The position numbers and the translations under genes are program-made. From Paragorgia papillata (Eukaryota; Cnidaria; Anthozoa; Scleralcyonacea; Coralliidae), in assembly GCA_035771165.1 (NCBI GenBank), contig JAWNZC010000265.1, positions 1 through 64,000 on the forward strand: a stretch of 64,000 nt of DNA. The letters run 5' to 3'. Of the stretch, positions 1-12,120 are shown piece after piece (within the stretch, counting starts at the first letter, position 1; every line of letters begins with the position of its first letter). The notes under the pieces are model-generated. The model was not told where the DNA came from. It made no database searches and saw nothing but the letters and a program-made list of their open reading frames with translations.

Positions 1-3000
1 GGAGAAAGAGGACGAGAGAGAGGACGAGAAAGACGAGAAGGAGGACGAGAAAGAGGAGGGGAGGAGAAAGAGGGGGAGGAGAAAGAGGAGGAGATAAGAG
101 GAGGAGAAGGAGTGGGAGGAGAAGGAGGGGGAGGAGAAAGAGGAGGGGAAAGCGGAGGAGAATGAGAAGGGGAAGAGAGAGAGGAGGAGGAGGAAGAGGA
201 GGAGAAAGAGGAGGAGAAAGAGGAGGAGAAAGAGGAGGAGAAAGAGGGGGAGGAGAAAGAGGAGGGGGAGAAAGAGGAGAAAGTGGAGAAAGAGGAGAAA
301 GAGGAGGAGGAGGAAAAGAAAGAGGAGGAGAAAGAGGAGGAGGAAGAGGAAGAAGAAGAGAAGGAGGAGGAGGAGAAAGAGGAGAAGGAGAAAGAGGAGG
401 AAGAGGAGGAGGAAGAGGAGGAAGAGGAAAAGGAGGAGGAGAAAGACGAGGAGGAAGAGTGGGACGGAGGAGAAAGACTGAGGAAGGAGGAGAGAAGAGC
501 GAAGCAGAGAGGGGAAGAGTGAGAAGGACGAGGAGGAGAAAGACGAGGAGGAGGAAGAAGAGGAAGAGGAGGATGAAAAGAGGAGAGAGGAGAAGGAGGA
601 GAAAGGGGAGGGAGAAAGAAGGAGAAAGGGGAGGGGGAGGAGAAAGAGGGGGAGGAGACACGGAGGAGGGAGGAGGAAAGAGTGAGGAGAAAGAGGAGGG
701 GGGTAGGAGAAAGAGGGGGAGGAGAGAAAGAGGGAGGAAGAAAGAGGGTGAGAAAGAGGGGGAGGAGAAAGAGGAGGGGGAGGAGGGGGTATGAGAAAGA
801 GGAGGAACGAAAGAGGAGGAGAAAGAGGAGGAGAAATGAGGGGGAGGAGGAAAAGAGGGGGAGGAGGAAAGAGGGGGAGAGAGGAAAGAGGGGGAGGAGA
901 ATAAGAGCGAGGAGGGGATGAGAAAGAGGAGAATGATGGAGGGGAGGACAAAGAGGGGGGATGCGGAGGAGAAAGAGGGGCGAGGAGAAAGGGGAGGAGA
1001 TAGACAGAAAGAGGAGGAGAAAGAGGCGGAGAACCAGAAAGAGGGGGAGGAGAAAATGAGGGGAGGAGAAAGAGGGGGAGGAGAAATAGGAGGGGGCAGG
1101 AGAAAGGAGGAGCGGGTGGAGTGAGGGGAGATTGAGAAAGAAGAGGGGAAAGAGGAGGAGAAAGAGGAGGGGAGGAGGGGGATGAGAAAGGGGAGGAGAC
1201 AAGAGGGAGGAGAAAGTAGGAGGAAAAAAGAGGGGGAGGAGGAAAAGAGTGAGAAAGAGGAGGAGGGAAAGAGGGGGGAGTAGAAAGAGGGGGAGGGATG
1301 GAGGAGATAAGAGGAGGCAGAAAGGGTGAGGGGGAGGAGAATAGCAGGGGGAGGAGAAAGAGGAGAAAGAGGAGGAGGGAGCAGAAAGGAAGCAGAAAGA
1401 TGGGGAGGACGAGAGAGAGAGGAGAAAAGAGGGGGAGGAGAAAGAGGGGGGAGAGAGGAGAAAGAGGAGGGGGTATGAGGAAAGGGGAGGGAGAAAGAGG
1501 AGGAGAAAGTAGTAGGAGAAAGAGGGGGAGGATTGGAAAGAGGAGAAAGAGGAGGAGAAAGAGGGGGAGGAGGAAGGAGGAGAATAGAGGAGGAGAAAGG
1601 GTGAGGGGGAGCACCAAAAGAGGGGGAGGATGGGGAAAGAGGGGGAGGAGGAAAGAGAAGAAGAAAAGAGGAGAGAAGAGAGAGGGGTGAGGAGGAAAGA
1701 GGGGGAGGAGACAAGAGGAGGGAGAAGAGGCGGAGAAAGAGGGGGAGGAGAAAAAGAGGAGGGGGTTGGAGAGAAAGAGGAGGGGGAGGAGAAAAGAGCG
1801 AGGGGGAGGAGAAAGAGAGAGAAAGGTGAAAAGAGGAGGAAGAGGAGGAAGAGGATGGATAGAGGAGGAGGAATGAGCTAGGAAGAGGAAAAGGAGGAGG
1901 AGGAGAAAGGACGAGGAAGGAAGAGGAGGAGGATGAGAAGACGAGGAGGAGGAAGAAAGAAGAGGGAAACGAGGAGGGAAGAGGGAGAAGGGACGAGGAG
2001 AAGGAGAAAGACGAGGAGGAGGAAGAAGAAAGAAAGAGGAGGTGAGAAAGAGGCAGGAGGAGAAGGAGGAGTAAAGGGGGAGCGAGAAAGGGGAGGGGGA
2101 GGAGAAAGAGGGGGAGGAGAAGGAGGGGGGAGGAGAAAGAGGAGGAGGAAAAGAGGGCGAGGAGAAGGAGGAAAGAGGGGGAAAGGAAGGAAAGAAGGAG
2201 GAGAAAGAGGGGGAGGATGAAAGAGGGGGGGAGGAGAAAGAGGAGTGTTACGGGGGAGCGGGAGGGGTGATGAGAAAGAGGAGGAGGAAAGAGGAGGGAG
2301 GAAAGAGGAGGAGAAAGAGGGAGGAGGAGAAAGAGAGGAGGGAGGGAGAAAGAGGAGGGGGTATGAGAAAGAGGAGGAGAATGAGGAGGGGGAGGGACAA
2401 AGAGGGGGAGGAGAAAGAGGGGGAGGAGAAAGAGGAGGGAGAAGAAAGTGAGGTGAGGGAGAAAGAGTGAGGGGGGAGGAGTGGAAACGAGGGGAGGAGA
2501 AAGAGCGAGGAGAAAGAGGCGGAGAAAGAGGTGGGAGGAAAAAGAGAGAGGAAAGAGGAGGAGAAAAGAGGAGGAGGAAGAAAGAGGGGAAGAGAGAAAG
2601 ATAGGGGAGGTAGAAAGAGGGGGAGGAAGAAAGAGGAGAAAGAGGAGGAGGGAGGAGAAAGATGGGGGAGGAGAGACGAGGAGGAGAAAGAAAGAGGGGG
2701 AGGAGGAGGAGAAAGAGGAGGAGGAAAGGGGGAGGGGGGAGGTGAGAAAGAGGGGGAGGAGAAAGAAAGAGGAGGAGAAAGAGGAGAAAGAGGAGGGGGA
2801 GGAAGGGGGGGGAAAAAGATGGGGAGGAGAGAGATGGAGGAGAAAGAGGGGGAGGAGAAAAGAGGGAGCAGGATGAAAGAGGAGGGGGATGAGAAAGGGG
2901 AGGAGGGGGAAAGACGGAGGAGGAAAGAAGTAGGAGAAAGAAGGGTGGAGGAGAAAAGAGAAAGGAAAGAGGAGGGAGAGAGAGGGGGAGGATGAAACGA

Positions 3001-3765
3001 GGGGGAGGAGATAGGAGAAAGAGGAGGAGAAAGGAGGAGGGGGAGCACAAAGAGGGGGAGGAAGAAAGAGGGTGGGAGGAGAAAGAAGAGAAGAAGAAAA
3101 GAGGAGAAAGAGGAGGGGTGAGGAGAAAGAGGGGGAGGAGTAAGAGGGAGGAGAAAGAGGCCGGAGAAAGAGGGGGAGGAGAAAAGAGGGAGGGGGAGGA
3201 GAAAGAGGATGGGGAGGAGGGGGGAGAAAGAGGAGGGGGAGGAGAAACAGGAGAAGGAGGAGAGAGAGAAAACAGTGAGTGATTGGGGATTGAGGAAAGA
3301 GGGGGAGGAGGAAAGAGGAGGGGAGGAGGGAAGAGGGGGAGGAGAAAGAGGAGAAGGGAGAAAGAGGAGGAGAAAGAGTGAGGGCAAGAAGAAGAAGAAA
3401 GAGGGGGGGAGGAGAAAGAGGCACGAGAGATGAGGACGAGACAATGAGGACGAGAAAGAGGACGAGAAAGAGTGTCGGAGGAGGAAAGAAGGAGGGGGAG
3501 AGAGGAAAAGAGGAGGAGGAGGAGGAGGAGAAAGAGGAGGGGAGCAGGGGAGCACCGGATGGGGATGGAGAATGAGGAGAGGAGAATCGTTGGGATATGA
3601 AAGAGGAGGTGGGAAGAGAAAGAGGGGGGAGGGAGAAAGAGGAGGAAAGCTAGGAGGAGAAATGAGGAGGGGGAAGCGGGGGAGGAGGAAAGAGGGGAAG
3701 GAGAAAGAGACAGGAGGAGAAAGAGGATATAATGAGGTATAGGAGAGGTATGTGAACATTTTTTT
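1..3765. repeat. Polypurine GA-rich satellite
   Basis: Almost every base on the plus strand is A or G for about 3.7 kb, built from irregular variants of a GAGGGGGAGGAGAAA-like unit. The long open frames on both strands (Glu/Arg/Gly-rich on plus, Ser/Pro/Leu-rich on minus) come from composition and are not genes. Homopurine tracts of this kind can adopt triplex DNA in principle. The array runs off the left edge, so its full length is unknown. Confidence 0.95.
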
Positions 3766-4130
3766 AGTTTTTAAATATGGGAAATTCTGCAGAGGAAAAA
3801 AATTATTCTGCTAATTTACTCTTCAACGGAGGGAAAACCTTTGTGTCTTATGTCTGTAACCCGTTGCGGGAAAATGGTTTTCTACAGGAATTTCTTTATT
3901 TATCGTTATCTCTCACTCTTTCTCCTCAACATTCTTCTCCTCCTCTTTATCCTAATCTTCCTCTTTCTACCCCCATCCGCTTATCTCCTTCCTCTTTCTC
4001 ATCTCTTTCTCCTCCCTCTCCTCCTCCTCATTTATCCTCCTCCATCGTCTTTTCTCCTCTTATAAATGTGCGTTCTGGGTAGCGGTTTTCCTCATTTAGG
4101 ACACCGAGTGTCGAATAAGCGGATGTTGGA
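3766..4130. other. Spacer with pyrimidine-rich tract facing the polypurine array
   Basis: After about 130 bp of ordinary sequence, positions 3895-4065 are rich in CTCCTCCTC/TTTCTC, the complement of the neighbouring satellite. The same repeat type therefore appears in inverted orientation across a short spacer. No gene is recognised. Confidence 0.6.
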
Positions 4131-5348
4131 TTCTTAGACCGTTTCTTTGTGAACTTTTTATTGTACACAGTGAAACCTATTCATCACAGCGAGCTAGGTT
4201 GGAAAACTGCAAGCCCTTGAGCAAATTAGATGCATTTGTAATTGTATGTTTAACTTTTGGTCAATGCAATAATTCAATTAATCCTCCTTCTTTGCTTGAA
4301 GAAGTTAGAGCTTAAAGCGACGGACCATATTATCTTTGGGCTAGTCTCCGAAGTAGTTTTATGAGGAAAAAAAAGCAGGATACTGGTTAAAAAAAGGTGA
4401 AGGATTTCTTGATGTCTTACTTGGTCCAGCTTTTATAGGATCATTTTGGAACGCTGAACACTACGGGAGAAAGGTTACATGATGATTTTCGTGTTAAAGA
4501 AATACTGTCGCACACTTTGGACTACAGAGTCGATGAAGTCGAGAAAGCAGTCCTCTTTGCTGAATAGTTTACTCGCCGTCCTATGTTAAACTTTAACAAT
4601 GGAGTCCTAAAGGGAGAAATTGGGCTGTATCCATGATAAAGGAAGAAACTATACCTAACACACAAAAAATAGCCGAATTGGTTAGGAATACTGAATTACT
4701 TGCGTTATCACCTTACTTCTCAGGATATTTCCTGAACCAGCTGGTTCTAAAGGTATTTTGTTAAAAAGGACTTGCCGAACATTAATATCTGACAATAACC
4801 TTATCGAAAATGCGTCGTAGTACTAACAATGATTGGCGCTACAAAGAAGAAGAAACAGGAATCACGAGAGCGATAAATTGAAGAAAGAACTGAATCCGGA
4901 AGAAGATTCAGAATAACGATATGGATTACACCAAATTATAGAATCAGAACATTCTAATAAAGGACGAACCTGCTGATTGCGAACCGTTGTCAGAATCCTG
5001 TTATACGTTTTACACATTGTTAATTGAGTGTCCAAGTGTTTGTGGAAATATTTTAACAAAAATGCGTTAATCGAATATGATATGTAAATGATTTGTGGTA
5101 CAGGAATTCAAGGCTCATGAATCCATGCCTTCGGATTTATTTAAGAGTGTACTGTATGACCATATGCTCGTGTTACCGATAGATCACTAAATAATCATAA
5201 GAGTTTTTTTTGTGTAAAGATATATTTCTCAATAAAATATTTTAAAATTCTGTACCTTATGCAAGTTACACATGTACTCCTTTTTTTGATATGTATAATT
5301 TTAACTGAAGACGGTATGATATGATTCACTTTTTCATTCTTATACCAT
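4131..5348. other. Unannotated AT-rich sequence
   Basis: I see no coding exon, repeat array or RNA gene here. Short ORFs are no more than expected by chance. Confidence 0.6.
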
Positions 5349-5571
5349 GTTTACCATGGATACCGATAACGACTTTTTATCCCGAGAACGAAAATGTCAA
5401 TGTCCAAGTACAAACTACCGGGATCAAATACTCGTGACCACTGGTATGTCCGGCATTGTACCGGTATGACATTTTGTACTGGTATCATGTAATCAACAAA
5501 CAGAGCCCACAATGAGGAACCGGGGTAGAACTCGTACGAGTATAGAAAGTCGTACCGGTATCATGTAAACA
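5349..5571. mobile_element. MITE-like element
   Basis: The left end TGTTTACCATGGATACC and the right end GGTATCATGTAAACA are near-perfect inverted repeats. The interior is rich in GTACCGGTATG-like motifs and has no coding capacity. The target duplication was not resolved. Confidence 0.45.
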
Positions 5572-6464
5572 CCCCCCCTCCCTAACTTTCAACTTTGTAT
5601 AAATACTCCTTTAAAGGCTTCTACATTTTATAATTGTTATAATAATAACAATTATTTGGAATTTCGGTTAAATAACACTTACTCGGCGTTTTGATAAACA
5701 CAAGCTATCATGCTTTCAACCTCATTCAATAATTGTATAATGTGTTTCAGCTGTTGCTGATGACCAACAGTGACGTTTTTTTAAAATTGACCGTAAATTT
5801 ACATTTAATTACAATAAATTAAATAAAAAAAAAATATGACGACGTTTGGGGGACCCCCCAACCTTTTTTTTGCTATTAAAATATTTCTTTTAAATTTAAG
5901 TAATTCAAAATAGGCAAGGATTTAGAAATAAAAATTCTGTAGATCCAATTTTTTATCAAAATATAATTATGGTTTGTTTATTTTTTCAAAAAAAATTGTA
6001 TCTATCATAATTTCGTGTATACTCTGAATATCGTAGATTCATTTTTTTATTACCTTCCTTCTTTCCTTTCTTTCCCTTATAGTGAGACAGCCATTAAGCA
6101 CTTCGGGATCGTATCAAAATATTGTGCAACAATGTGAAGCCGCCATGGACACTCTGCAAAAGGTTTCCACTCTCTTGTTTGTCAGATATCACTAACATCA
6201 AAGATAATGCGAAACACCCTTTGACAATTGCCCAATTCTAATCCTCAGAATTGTAAGCTGCAGCGTAAAGACCTAGGAAGAAAAAATCAACTTGAGGTTA
6301 TACTTCACTTACTTTAACTAGCGTTTTGGGGGATAAGGTGGGTGCAATGTGCAAGGTCACGTACCCAGGTATAAGTTTGTACCTCGCAAAACAAATAAAT
6401 ATGAGAAACACCAAAAATAGAGAAAAACAATGAATGTATTATTTAATTGCAATTTCCGTTACTT
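5572..6464. other. Unannotated AT-rich sequence
   Basis: No gene, RNA or recognisable repeat was seen apart from homopolymer runs. Confidence 0.55.
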
Positions 6465-6716
6465 ATAGACCCTTTTAATAAGTATAGAATACGTAATTTT
6501 TTCACCTAATGACGTCAAATTCTTTTCAATTTTTCTTTTGAATTCTTTTCAATTTCGTTTATTGTCTTAGCTTTTGTATATTTTCAATAGAATTCAAAAA
6601 GCTGAAAATGTGCTGAAAGTGCGGAAAATGACGTCAAGTGCTGAAAATGACGTCAAGTGCGGAAAATGACGTCAAGTGCGAAAAATGACGTACTCTGCAC
6701 TTATTACAAGGGCTAT
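6465..6716. mobile_element. MITE with internal TGACGTCA minisatellite
   Basis: Terminal inverted repeats are ATAGACCCTTTTAATAAGT on the left and ACTTATTACAAGGGCTAT on the right. Inside, 6614-6690 holds about four tandem 19-bp units of the form AAAATGACGTCAAGTGCGG, most carrying the palindrome TGACGTCA, which is the consensus of a CRE site. There is no coding capacity. Confidence 0.6.
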
Positions 6717-6829
6717 GTCAATTCTAAAAACAGATAATTTAAACTTCACCTATTAATTATTTTTGACTCTTTCGTAGTTCTAATTGGTTCCTTAGGGATA
6801 TACATACATATTTATTATGTCATGCATAA

Positions 6830-9800
6830 ACTTCAACAGTTGGCAAAACATGTGGGATGAAATTATTGACCAACTTACGGCAAATCCATTCCCCAGACGA
6901 CAACGATCTCAACCTCGTTCCCAGGGTCTTTTTTAAACTGGCGGGGCCGGAAAAGGCCCTGGCAGCGGCTGGATTCCGCACCCAGAATTTCTGGGTGTAA
7001 TAAATTAGCATGGAGATTAGCATGCAAAATTATTTTGGGTAATGGCGGACTGGTCAGAGAAGTTTGGTGTATTGCGTCTTGGGGTTGCGTTCAGTAGCGG
7101 AAATTTCCCGTGTTTTTGTTTTAAGGCGCTTAAAGTCAGGTGTTTTGAATACTTGTCACATAGAGATCGATCTCTTCATCATCCAAGCAGCCATCAAAAC
7201 GAGACAAGCGAAATCAGGTATTGCGGTAATAAATTAAGAAGCTTTAAATTCCAAGCCGCTTATATAAGAAGTTCAAGAAGTAACAACGCCAGAAGTTCCC
7301 CCGCAGTTTCTACCAAGACCACAGGAAGAGACAAACATGACTTAGCTTCCTGGAATTCACGAGTTTTTATTGACCGAAATTTAGAAGAAAAAAATAATTC
7401 TAGTGGCAAACAGTGCGCTTTCATCTGTTAAGTCAACCATCGCAGACGAGATGAAATCAGCCCGCAAACGTCTTTGCAAACGTTCCGATGGTTCAGTGTT
7501 GTATGGCAACAGCTACGAGAATCATAATAAGAACTTTGATTTTGATAATAGTGTCCTCCAGTGTCTGGCCGCAGTGTCTGTAATTTGTTGATTGTTAGCT
7601 ATTCTATCTAAGACTGTGTTATAGATCTGTCAGGTTTTTCCTAAATCGAAATCACATATCGACTTGTTTACGATTAACAATATAGCTGTTTGGCAAAGTG
7701 AAATTGACAAGAACATTAAAATGAACCACCAAGCTTGCCGGGGAAATATAAAGTGAAGCGTTCTTTTCAATTGTTCTACATGTCTATTTTATTATATTTG
7801 GCATAGATATATTTATATTTTTATATCAAGAGAAACAACATGCTAAAAATATAGCGTTCATAATATTCTCCGTGCAGCTTATGTATTTTTTGTTGACACA
7901 TCCACATTGTGTTAATATATCTCAATGTTAGATGTGTGACTAAAATATATGTAGTAAACTGAGAGATTATACTCCTAAATTTACTTAAAAACTTTATTAA
8001 CCACTATAAATATTAGCCATTGAGGACTACATTTTAAGGGCGCTTCCGAGAGGTTTATTTACCGCTCCTTGTTCATTGAGAATTTTCGCTTTGAAACTGG
8101 AAAATGAATACAACGTCAAATTTTATACAAATTGACTCAAAATTCGAAATGTGATACTCGCGTTGATGGTATTAAATCATCACAACTATTTTTATATGAA
8201 CCGACTGAACATATAAAATGTCAAACTCGTATACATATGTGCTCTCAAAGTTAAATGATTTTGTATACTGCTCTTACTAGTATTTAATATAGCACTTGGT
8301 CTGTGGCTACACATTGACAACGTTTATCATAATTTGAAAAAAATAGGCACGCCCAGGCGTGCATGTTTCTACTGCGTTTAATGCCTATAGCTACTATGAT
8401 AAAAACAATGATGCAACTGTGCACTTGTAACAACCTTGTATTCATAGCTGAACAAGATTCTTGACAAAATTGATGGAATTGTATAGTTGTAACCTTGTAT
8501 TCAGATCTAGATTCTAGAGCTGAATAAGAGTTTTGACAAAATTGTCTATGCTCAGATGCCATGCTGTGTTTTAACTTGAAAAAAAATGAACTCACTCAAC
8601 TCAGAGTAATATTGCAGAGAGAAAATTTTGTGTGTTGTAATTATTACTGTTGGCTTCTGCACAATATATACCGTATCCTGTGTTTCTAAAGGAGTTTCAT
8701 TTCACTATTAATAAATTTTCCCGATGAGGGGGCTAGAGTTCCCCAACAGGGGGCCCCTAAATATCTTTGTTACAACAATTTGTCAAACAATAATGCAATC
8801 TAGTTAGAAGGTAAAGGAAATCGCTTGAGATAACAAGCATCTCGAGTACTACTGCTGTAAAATTTAATAGTGAATGAAAAAGATGTCCAGCAATGTCATC
8901 GAAATTATAAGAGCAACCATACATTAAGCTAATTGTTCTTCAAGACAGATGCATACATGCAGTAAAAGGTAGAATAAATGTTTGTACATTCATGACACAG
9001 ATTTTGCATAACATTGACAACTGCAGCATTCAATTTTACTCCATTAATACTGTATATAGACTTGCCAGTTCACGCTTTCAACATAGCGGTCACTGACATT
9101 TGACAATTTGTCATGTACATCGACAATATGCTATTTAATAGCATATTTCGCTTGTGGAGCTTTGGACATTGTTGCTTGACCATGAAGCTAACTTTGTTTT
9201 CTTAGAAGAAGGTCATCCATTTCTGTTCGGCAACGCACAGTCTTGTCAGTTATCGAAGCTCGATCAGACATGTTGGCCATATAAATTGCCTCGTCTGAAT
9301 ATGAAATCGTCCACGCGACGACCCGATTAATTTGCTTACAAAAACTTTTATCATCATCATTCCAACAATGTCTAGTATATCACAATTAAGAATTGCCTAA
9401 GATTCATATTTAAAATACTTACTAAATTTGTAAAAACTACCCCTTGTTGAATATATCCCGCTCCTTGACTATCTCGCTCCAATGCTGTCAACAATGACTT
9501 ATGAAATACTTGGTGTACAGTAATTATTTTGGCTTCGGTGGTTTGTCGTGGGTCAATCGTTTTATTCTGTTTTGATTGTCGATTACGAGTGATGACCAAA
9601 TCCATTGAAACTTTGCATTAATTGTGTTTGCGAGGAATATTTAAGAAAACCGATCAAACAATGAAAACACAGAATCCACCAGCCGATGCCAGGGCATTTT
9701 CCCGCCCGCCAATTTCAAAAAGGCCCTGGGAACGACGTTGCCACGATCTTTACGAGCATATTATTGCTGGAAAAAATCCTATTCCTAATACGGATATAAC

Positions 9801-9878
9801 TAATTGACAAACTCAGTTTAATAGTATTAAAGTACATTTGAAAATTAGTGACAATTCCTAATTAATAATTTATAGCAC

Positions 9879-9880
<2 letters not shown>
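6830..9880. other. Mostly featureless, with MITE-end remnants
   Basis: Remnants with the CCAGGG...CCCTGG end signature of a widespread MITE family lie at about 6895-6985 and 9675-9745. A short direct duplication (CAATTTTGTCAA followed by CAGCT and AATACAAG) lies at about 8440-8560. ORFs of 62-129 codons at 7042-7431 and 7403-7591 show no recognised domain and no clear splice context, so I do not call them genes. Confidence 0.5.
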
Positions 9881-9882
<2 letters not shown>

Positions 9883-9928
<46 letters not shown>

Positions 9929-9932
9929 TAAC

Positions 9933-9973
<41 letters not shown>

Positions 9974-9975
9974 AA
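9883..9975. repeat. (AAT)n microsatellite
   Basis: An uninterrupted AAT run with a short AAC interruption. It produces the spurious poly-Leu and poly-Ile frames on the minus strand. Confidence 0.97.
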
Positions 9976-10179
9976 TACAAAAAACCACAACATAATCCAA
10001 AAAAATAAATAAAAAACAAAAGCATAGCACTTACTAAACAATGATTACAAGAACGCGACAATTTTTATATCATATAAAACTCTAATTTGAACAGTTGAAT
10101 TGAAAATCTATATTCCTGGCGTTCCTTTCCTTTACAGTATGGTATTACTAACAGTTTCCTACAGACTTATAACATTTAC

Positions 10180-10877
10180 CTTGGCCTTCTGATTCAACAG
10201 CAACAGCTCCAGGAAATTGCTCAATAATCCTCAGCTCTAGCTTCGGGAGAATGTGACAGCTTGGGCCCGCTCAAAATTTCCGCGTTGCGATGAACTTGCC
10301 ACGTCGAGTGATTCTGGATCATTCAATGGAGCTTTCCAGCCATCAGCCAGCCGATTTTATAAGGTACCCAACATGTCTGCTGACATTGACTGTATGACCA
10401 CACCATTGTTGTTGATCTTTAATAATTTCCTTGTCATCGTACGTCGTAAGCTTTGCCGATATCACCACATCTCCCAGCTTTGTTTTCTCTCTTCTTAGTC
10501 CGCCACAATGACCGACTGAAAAACACGACCTTAGGTTTCAGACACTCGACAGCATTTCCTACAACGTTTTTGCGAAGCACCAACCAGACTGGAACCACTA
10601 AAAGATCTAACCACCGCAACTTTCACTTTCTTCTGACTATGGCCAATCTCACCGAAATACACCCGACCAATATCTTTGGCATGGCTCATGAAGATATTAC
10701 CAAGGTGGGCAAAGCAAGCCAAGAATTCATCATCTTCCACTGTCAATAACAAAACATCTGTAGGGAGAGAAATACTTTCCCACGATTTGTTGGGTACTTG
10801 AAGATCTCCCAATTTTGGAATTGGCACAGAGAGTAGTGGAGGATGGCCAAAACGGTTACTAGTTAGTTTTGCAGTTC
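10180..10877 (-). pseudogene. Frameshifted nucleoside-phosphorylase-like (PNP_UDP) exon
   Basis: Read on minus, this begins after an acceptor (AAACATTTAG) in phase 1 and ends at a CCAAG/GTAAATG donor in phase 1, the same class as exons of the main gene. The first part includes LPTDVLLLTVEDDEFLAC and GRVYFGEIG. The frame then changes near 10613 (KNVVGNAVECLKPKVVF) and near 10520 (GHCGGL, then KLGDVVISAKLTTY), and again further on before IIEQFPGAVAVESEGQG. GHCGGL and LGDVVI match the phosphate/nucleoside-binding core of the PNP_UDP superfamily. The 698-bp length is not a multiple of three, which fits net indels. In animals and fungi such domains occur fused to NLR- or ROCO-like proteins. This copy looks like a decayed exon of a paralogous gene, or it carries assembly indels. 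The family call is confident; inactivation is likely but not proven. Confidence 0.7.
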
Positions 10878-10994
10878 CTAAATGTTTTGCACAAAAAAGA
10901 AACAAACAAAAACTCTCGTTGATTGTATGATTTTGTTGGTTCCAGAATTTGTTTTCGGTCAGCAGAAAGAAAATGGGAAGATAATAAAAAAAAA

Positions 10995-11278
10995 AGCTTC
11001 CTTCAGCTTCCTTACTTTCCTCTTACTTACTTCAGTTTCCCTACTTTTCTCTCACCTCCTTCAGTTTCTTCACTTTCCTCTCACCTCCTTCAGCTTCCTT
11101 ACTTTCCTCTCACCTCCTTCAGCTTCCTTACTTTCCTCTCACCTCCTTCAGCTTCCTTACTTTCCTCTCACCTCCTTCAGCTTCCTTACTTTCCTCTCAC
11201 CTCCTTCAGCTTCCTTACTTTCCTCTCACCTCCTTCAGCTTCCTTACTTTCCTCTCACCTCCTTCAATTCCCCACTTT
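10995..11278. repeat. 29-bp pyrimidine-rich minisatellite
   Basis: Around nine head-to-tail copies of a unit ending TTTCCTCTCACCTCCTTCAG, nearly identical in the right half. On plus, every unit looks like a polypyrimidine tract followed by CAG. The overlapping Phe/Ser/Leu frames are artefacts. Confidence 0.93.
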
Positions 11279-11284
11279 AAGTTA

Positions 11285-12120
11285 ACATAACTTCAATCAT
11301 AAGATTTGTACGCTTTTACGATGGCAGATATTTAGATGTCGGCGTATTTGTTCAATGTTTAAAGTTGTAATTTTGTTAGAATAGATTTGTTCTTAATTAT
11401 TTAGACCAAAAAATTTCCGAAATTAATGTTAAGACGTGTCCACGCTTTTCCAAACACCCCTAGTAACTAAATTTTCAAAATGACTTATATTGTTGGACTA
11501 AATTGTTGCACAGTAAAATGTTTCATTAGTCTATTTCAGCGCAGTCCAACAACACGAGCCATTTTCTTTACTAAGTCGTGTCCACACTAGTTAATATTTG
11601 ATCATTCGGCACCTTTGAAAAGTGGTGCAGTGGCCTTAACCTATCAAAACGATTTTACAGATTTTGAATACTCCTATCGCAGCTGTTTTTATTGTCAGCT
11701 AGCGTCAAGATGAAGAGACTGTGAGGGATTCTTTGGTTCAATAACAAAAACAAATAAGATCTGCGAAGACCTCGAAAGACCAAATTACGACTTTTCTTAA
11801 TATGATCGTTCGACCTATCATTTAAAGGCCATCGTCGAGCTCTATTGAATGGTTTTGAGTGACGATCAAAAATGTCAATAACTTTTCTATAAATTTTATT
11901 GTTTGACCTACCGTAGAAATGTATACATTTAATGTTTCGATTTAAACATTCGATAGCTATCTTCAGAATTTTGTGATATATCTTCCAAATGTAGCCTGAC
12001 GCAATTCGAGATGTATTCTCCGGCTTACCTTATTCACGTTTTTTTGCAATAAATCTCCACTTTGTCAAAAACTCTCGGCAATCACAAAAGAAAGCAAATT
12101 TCAACTTTCTGATTCTGATT
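11285..12120. other. Unannotated intergenic or intronic sequence
   Basis: No gene, RNA or array was recognised. Confidence 0.5.

Noticed and set aside
1878..3759. Ser/Pro/Leu-rich ORFs of 390 and 503 codons on minus
   Set aside because: Product of the polypurine satellite; pure composition.
7042..7591. Two plus-strand ORFs of 129 and 62 codons
   Set aside because: No domain, no splice context, ordinary intergenic composition.
8440..8560. Duplicated CAATTTTGTCAA...AATACAAG segments as tandem exons on minus
   Set aside because: Donor-like AAG/GTTAC and AAG/GTTGTTAC are weak and no acceptor in consistent phase was found.
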